The notes beneath the pieces were generated by a model. That model worked only from the letters and a program-made list of their open reading frames with translations. It did not search any database and had not been told where the DNA came from. A stretch of DNA of 64,000 nucleotides from Pseudaquabacterium pictum. Its GTDB lineage: Bacteria > Pseudomonadota > Gammaproteobacteria > Burkholderiales > Burkholderiaceae_C. A program made the translations under genes and the position numbers. The first letter of the stretch is position 1; every line of letters starts with the position of its first letter. The stretch covers positions 590,940-654,939 of the forward strand of contig NZ_BJCL01000002.1 in assembly GCF_005403045.1 (NCBI RefSeq), written 5' to 3'. Below, one piece after another: positions 60,575 to 64,000 of the stretch.

Positions 60575-61734
60575 GGCTGCACCGGCGGGGCGGCGGTGAT
60601 CGGGATCACCGGCCGCACATCCGGGCGGGTGAGGCGGCTGTGCACCTGGGTGCGGTCCTGCACCTCGCCGGCCAGCTGCCCGCAGGCGGCGTCGATGTCG
60701 TCGCCGCGGGTCTTGCGTACCGTGGTGACGATGCCGGCGTCCTGCAGGATCTTGGCGAAGGCCAGCACCCGCTCGCGCGGCGAGCGCAGCAGGCCCGAGG
60801 CCGGGAACGGGTTGAAGGGGATCAGGTTGAACTTGCAGGGCACGCGCGGCGCGCCGGCCTGGCCGTTGACCAGGGCAATCAGCTGGCGGGCCTGCTCGGG
60901 GCTGTCGTTGACGCCGTCGAGCATGCAGTATTCGAAGGTGATGAAGTCACGCGGCGCCGCCGCCAGGTACTGGCGGCAGGCGGCCAGCAGCTCGGCCAGC
61001 GGGTACTTGCGGTTCAGCGGCACCAGCGGGTCGCGCAGCGCATCAGTCGGCGCATGCAGGCTGACGGCCAGCGCCACCGGGCAATCGTGTTGCAGCCGCT
61101 CGATCATCGGCACCACGCCCGAGGTGGACACGGTGACCCGCCGGCGCGACAGGCCGTAGCCATGGTCGTCGAGCATCACCCGCAGCGCCGGCACCAGCGC
61201 GCTGTAGTTCTGCAGCGGCTCGCCCATGCCCATCATCACCACGTTGCTGATGACGCGGTCGGGGGTGTTCAGCCGCTGGCGCAGGTGGTGCTCGGCAAAC
61301 CAAAGCTGCGCGAGGATCTCGCCGGTGCTCAGGTTGCGGCTGAAGCCCTGGTGGCCGGTGCTGCAGAAGCGGCAGCCGACCGCACAGCCGGCCTGCGACG
61401 ACACGCACAGCGTGCCGCGGTCGTCCTCGGGGATGAAGACGGCTTCCACCGCATCACCGCCGCCGACGTCGAACAACCACTTGATCGTGCCGTCGGCCGA
61501 AGCCTGCTCGGTCAGGATCTTCAGCGGGCGGACTTCAGCCGTGCTGGCCAGCTTGTCGCGCAGCGACTTGGCCAGATCGGACATGCGGGCAAAGTCCGAC
61601 TCGCCCTTCTGGTGCACCCACCGGAACAGCTGCACCGCGCGGAAGCGCTTCTCACCCAGCGTGGCACACCAGGCGGTGAGCGCGTCCAGGTCGAAATCGA
61701 GCAGGTTGACCGGTGGGGCCACGGAGTCAGGCAA
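60571..61734 (-). CDS. rlmN: Dual-specificity RNA methyltransferase RlmN
   Basis: A 387-aa radical-SAM enzyme that makes 2-methyladenosine in 23S rRNA and tRNA. The cluster motif is [25 protein letters not shown] and RVTVSTSG... VPMI follow; the two methyl-transfer cysteines are expected in the cluster-distal positions, one visible as Cys in [13 protein letters not shown] and one in [18 protein letters not shown]. It starts immediately after the ndk stop and overlaps pilW by 4 bases. Confidence 0.98.
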   Translation of the reverse strand: MPDSVAPPVNLLDFDLDALTAWCATLGEKRFRAVQLFRWVHQKGESDFARMSDLAKSLRDKLASTAEVRPLKILTEQASADGTIKWLFDVGGGDAVEAVFIPEDDRGTLCVSSQAGCAVGCRFCSTGHQGFSRNLSTGEILAQLWFAEHHLRQRLNTPDRVISNVVMMGMGEPLQNYSALVPALRVMLDDHGYGLSRRRVTVSTSGVVPMIERLQHDCPVALAVSLHAPTDALRDPLVPLNRKYPLAELLAACRQYLAAAPRDFITFEYCMLDGVNDSPEQARQLIALVNGQAGAPRVPCKFNLIPFNPFPASGLLRSPRERVLAFAKILQDAGIVTTVRKTRGDDIDAACGQLAGEVQDRTQVHSRLTRPDVRPVIPITAAPPVQP

Positions 61735-62160
61735 TCAGCGCGAGTAGACGTTCATGCCGGGGAAGAAGAACGCGATCTCGACGGCCGCGGTCTCGGGCGC
61801 GTCGGAGCCGTGCACCGCGTTGGCGTCGATGCTGTCGGCGAAGTCGGCGCGGATGGTGCCCTTGTCGGCCTTCTTCGGGTCGGTGGCGCCCATCAGCTCG
61901 CGGTTCTTGGCGATGGCGCCTTCGCCTTCCAGCGCCTGGATCATCACCGGGCCGGAGATCATGAAGGTCACCAGGTCGTTGAAGAAGGGACGCGCCTTGT
62001 GCACGGCGTAGAAGGCCTCGGCCTCGCCACGCGAGAGGTGCGCCATCTTGGCGGCGACGACCTTCAGGCCGGCGCCTTCAAAGCGGGCGTAGATCTGGCC
62101 GATCACGTTCTTGGCGACGGCGTCGGGCTTGATGATCGAGAGGGTGCGTTCGATGGCCAT
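61735..62160 (-). CDS. ndk: Nucleoside diphosphate kinase
   Basis: A 141-aa NDP kinase. [18 protein letters not shown] opens the fold, and the phosphorylated His117 is in [12 protein letters not shown]. Length and sequence are standard. AGGAGA precedes the ATG. TAGAAT (62209-62204 on the reverse strand), 45 bases upstream, may be a -10 box, but no -35 is clear. Confidence 0.98.
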   Translation of the reverse strand: MAIERTLSIIKPDAVAKNVIGQIYARFEGAGLKVVAAKMAHLSRGEAEAFYAVHKARPFFNDLVTFMISGPVMIQALEGEGAIAKNRELMGATDPKKADKGTIRADFADSIDANAVHGSDAPETAAVEIAFFFPGMNVYSR

Positions 62161-62242
62161 GGAATATTTCTCCTGAAATCAAAGACTTAAAGGTCAATCG
62201 CGGATTCTAGCGTGGGCGTGTGTCGGTGCGGTGCGGGCCGTT

Positions 62243-64000
62243 TCAGCGGCCGCCGCCACGGCGGCCACCGCCACCGCCACCGCCGCGCTTGCCACCACCA
62301 CCGCCACCGCCACCACCACCACCGCCGTTGCCCTGGAACTTGCGCACGAAGGCATCGGCGCCGATGTAGCCCAGCGAGGTCTTCATCGGGTCGGGCTGGC
62401 CGCCATTGCCGCCACCGCCTCCGCCACCACCGCCCTTGCGGCCGCCGCCGATGCCGAAGCCGCCCTTGCCCTTCTGCACGAAGCGCTTGTCGTAGGTCTG
62501 CTCCAGCGGGTTGGGGATCGGGCCGTCCTCGGAGATCTCGCGCCGCGGCGCCCGCGCCTCGCGGATGGCCCGCTTGTCGAAGGTCTGCATCAGCGGGTTG
62601 GGGATGGCGGCGAAGTTCAGGTGCTCGATGTCGTCATCCTCGCGGTCGGCGGGCGGGCGCTCGCGGCGCTCCTGCGGCGGCCGGTCGGGCCGCGGGCCGC
62701 GCTCGGGGCGGTCGCGCTCGGCCCGTTGCTGCGGCGGGCCGTTGCGGCGGTTGTTGTTACCGTTGCCGCCGTTGTTCTGGCGCGGGCCGCCGTCACGGGG
62801 ACCATCACGCTGGCCACCCTCGCGCGGACCATCCTGCCGCTGCGGCTTCGGGCCGCGCGCCTCGGCCTGCTGTTCGCGGGCATTGCCGGCCAGGCGGCGC
62901 ACTTCGCGCACATCGGCCTCGTTCAGGTCGACGAAGACGCCGCGCTTCAGCCCGCGCGGCAGCACCACGCAGCCGTAGCGGATGCGGATCAGCCGGCTCA
63001 CGCCCAGGCCCACCTTGTCGAAGAGCTTGCGCACCTCGCGGTTGCGGCCTTCGGTGATGACCACGCGGTACCAGTGGTTGACACCCTCGCCGCCGCCGTC
63101 CTCGATGGACTTGAAGCTGGCGCGCTGGCCGTCGATCTCGACGCCCTCGAGCAGGCGGGCCTTGGACTCGGCCGTCAGCGTGCCCAGCACCCGCACCGCG
63201 TATTCACGCTCCACGCCGAAGCGCGGGTGCATCAGCTGGTTGGCCAACTCACCGGAGTTGGTGAACAGCAGCAGGCCTTCGGTGTTGATGTCGAGCCGGC
63301 CGACCGATTGCCACTTGCCGTGCGGCAGCCGCGGCAGGCGGCGGAACACCGTGGGCCGGTGCTGCGGGTCGTCATGGGTGACGACTTCGCCCACCGGCTT
63401 GTGGTAAGCCATGATGCGCGGCGCCGGCGGCGCGATGCGCACCTTGATCTGGCGGCCGGCCACGCTGATGCGGTCACCAAAGCTGATGCGCTGGCCGGTG
63501 TGGGCCACCTGGCCATTGACCTGCACCTGGCCTTCGGCGATCAGGGCCTCCATGTCGCGGCGCGAGCCGATGCCGGCCTGGGCCAGCACCTTGTGCAGCT
63601 TGGGCGCGTCGGGCTCGGCGGCCAGCACACGGCGCTCGGGCTCGCCGCTGGGCAGCTCGATCGGCAGCGCGTCGTAGTCGCCCGACAGCACGGCAGCGAA
63701 GGTCTCGCCGACGTCCTTGGGCAACGCCGGGGGCTGTTCGATGGCCACCGCCGGGCTGTCGTCGCCGTCGTCGTCGCCATCTTCGTCATCGCCTGCCGTG
63801 GCGGTGATGGTGAGCACCTGGGCGCCATCGGCCGGGGCGCCGTCCTCGCGCGGACCACGGTCGGCACCACCACGGCGGCCCTGCCGCTCGATCTTCCCCC
63901 GGCTGCCGATGACACCCCGGCCGCCCTTGCGTTTGATGTTTCCCCTGCGGCCCCTGCGCCCCAGGCCGATGGCTCCTTCCCCGCAGCACCTGCATGACCA
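62243..64000 (-). CDS. rluB: RluB-type 23S rRNA pseudouridine synthase with long disordered tails (5' end probably outside)
   Basis: From GTG 63817 the protein is 524 aa, but the same frame stays open, without a start codon, to the window edge and reads as a basic RG-rich segment, so the gene probably begins outside. S4 domain (KLHKVLAQAGIGSRRDMEALI, about 73-120 counted from the GTG), then the catalytic Asp176 in GRLDINTEGLLLFT and EGRNREVRKLFDKVG. Family enzymes modify 23S rRNA near position 2605. The C-terminal third (about 325-524) is low complexity: Arg/Pro/Asn-rich, two copies of a PNPLxQTxDKR motif, then glycine runs. Such tails occur in Burkholderiales homologues. Confidence 0.9.
   Translation of the reverse strand, partial: WSCRCCGEGAIGLGRRGRRGNIKRKGGRGVIGSRGKIERQGRRGGADRGPREDGAPADGAQVLTITATAGDDEDGDDDGDDSPAVAIEQPPALPKDVGETFAAVLSGDYDALPIELPSGEPERRVLAAEPDAPKLHKVLAQAGIGSRRDMEALIAEGQVQVNGQVAHTGQRISFGDRISVAGRQIKVRIAPPAPRIMAYHKPVGEVVTHDDPQHRPTVFRRLPRLPHGKWQSVGRLDINTEGLLLFTNSGELANQLMHPRFGVEREYAVRVLGTLTAESKARLLEGVEIDGQRASFKSIEDGGGEGVNHWYRVVITEGRNREVRKLFDKVGLGVSRLIRIRYGCVVLPRGLKRGVFVDLNEADVREVRRLAGNAREQQAEARGPKPQRQDGPREGGQRDGPRDGGPRQNNGGNGNNNRRNGPPQQRAERDRPERGPRPDRPPQERRERPPADREDDDIEHLNFAAIPNPLMQTFDKRAIREARAPRREISEDGPIPNPLEQTYDKRFVQKGKGGFGIGGGRKGGGGGGGGGNGGQPDPMKTSLGYIGADAFVRKFQGNGGGGGGGGGGGGKRGGGGGGGRRGGGR

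Overview
The window is a gene-dense, very GC-rich stretch of a betaproteobacterial chromosome, most likely Burkholderiales of the Rubrivivax/Ideonella/Leptothrix type (Sphaerotilaceae). The evidence is gene order and protein signatures: der-hfq-hflX-hflK-hflC-hisZ-purA, pilW-rodZ-ispG-hisS-bamB, the bamA/lpx block next to rnhB and a ppsA/ppsR divergon, and SURF1-ctaA-ctaB-sco next to rpoH. I see no phage, plasmid, CRISPR or insertion-sequence genes. About 58 protein genes and one tRNA fill almost all of the 64 kb, and no gap exceeds 300 bases.

Layout. 1-4650: 3' end of an amidase, then a hybrid sensor kinase (MASE1-CHASE-PAS-HisKA-HATPase-REC), both forward. 4725-5084: small exported ComEA-like DNA-binding protein. 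5235-6230: rpoH under a perfect CIRCE operator. 6231-10521 (reverse): cytochrome oxidase assembly genes sco, ctaB, ctaA, a Sco-like membrane protein and SURF1, with a divergent DUF2909 gene. 10910-12411 (reverse): rpsF-priB-rpsR-rplI. 12539-14659: sodium/solute symporter. 14698-18190: ppsA and its divergent regulator ppsR. 18236-20059: 7TMR-DISM GGDEF protein. 20086-35233 (reverse): a long envelope and translation block, in transcription order rpsB, tsf, pyrH, frr, uppS, cdsA, dxr, rseP, bamA, skp, lpxD, fabZ, lpxA, lpxB, rnhB, rRNA/tRNA methyltransferase. 35456-43085: an accessory-looking segment with amidase, FAD-dependent D-amino-acid dehydrogenase, a TAXI-type TRAP transporter and nnr. 43113-45500: rnr and tRNA-Leu(CAG), divergent. 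45700-52870 (reverse): hfq, hflX, hflK, hflC, DUF2065, hisZ, purA, phosphoribosyltransferase. 52973-64000 (reverse): rluB, ndk, rlmN, pilW, rodZ, ispG, hisS, yfgM-like, bamB, der.

The genes are mostly housekeeping and are packed with ATGA or TGATG stop/start overlaps that imply translational coupling. The reverse-strand block from rpsB to lpxB links ribosome function with isoprenoid, phospholipid, lipid A and outer-membrane protein assembly. The block from der to purA links ribosome GTPases, Hfq and the FtsH-modulating HflKC pair.

The most interesting non-coding signals are: (1) a two-copy repeat (4648-4720 and 10768-10840) made of a hairpin whose arms vary in a compensatory way plus a 37-nt core with one mismatch, both copies between convergent genes and both including the upstream stop codon; (2) the CIRCE operator laid over the rpoH promoter; (3) probable ribosomal-protein leader regions before rpsF and rpsB; (4) a tRNA-Leu promoter that coincides with the start region of an rnr gene lacking an ATG; (5) two GC-rich REP-like hairpin clusters. 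I did not find a clearly undescribed multi-gene system; the repeat family is the strongest candidate for something new.
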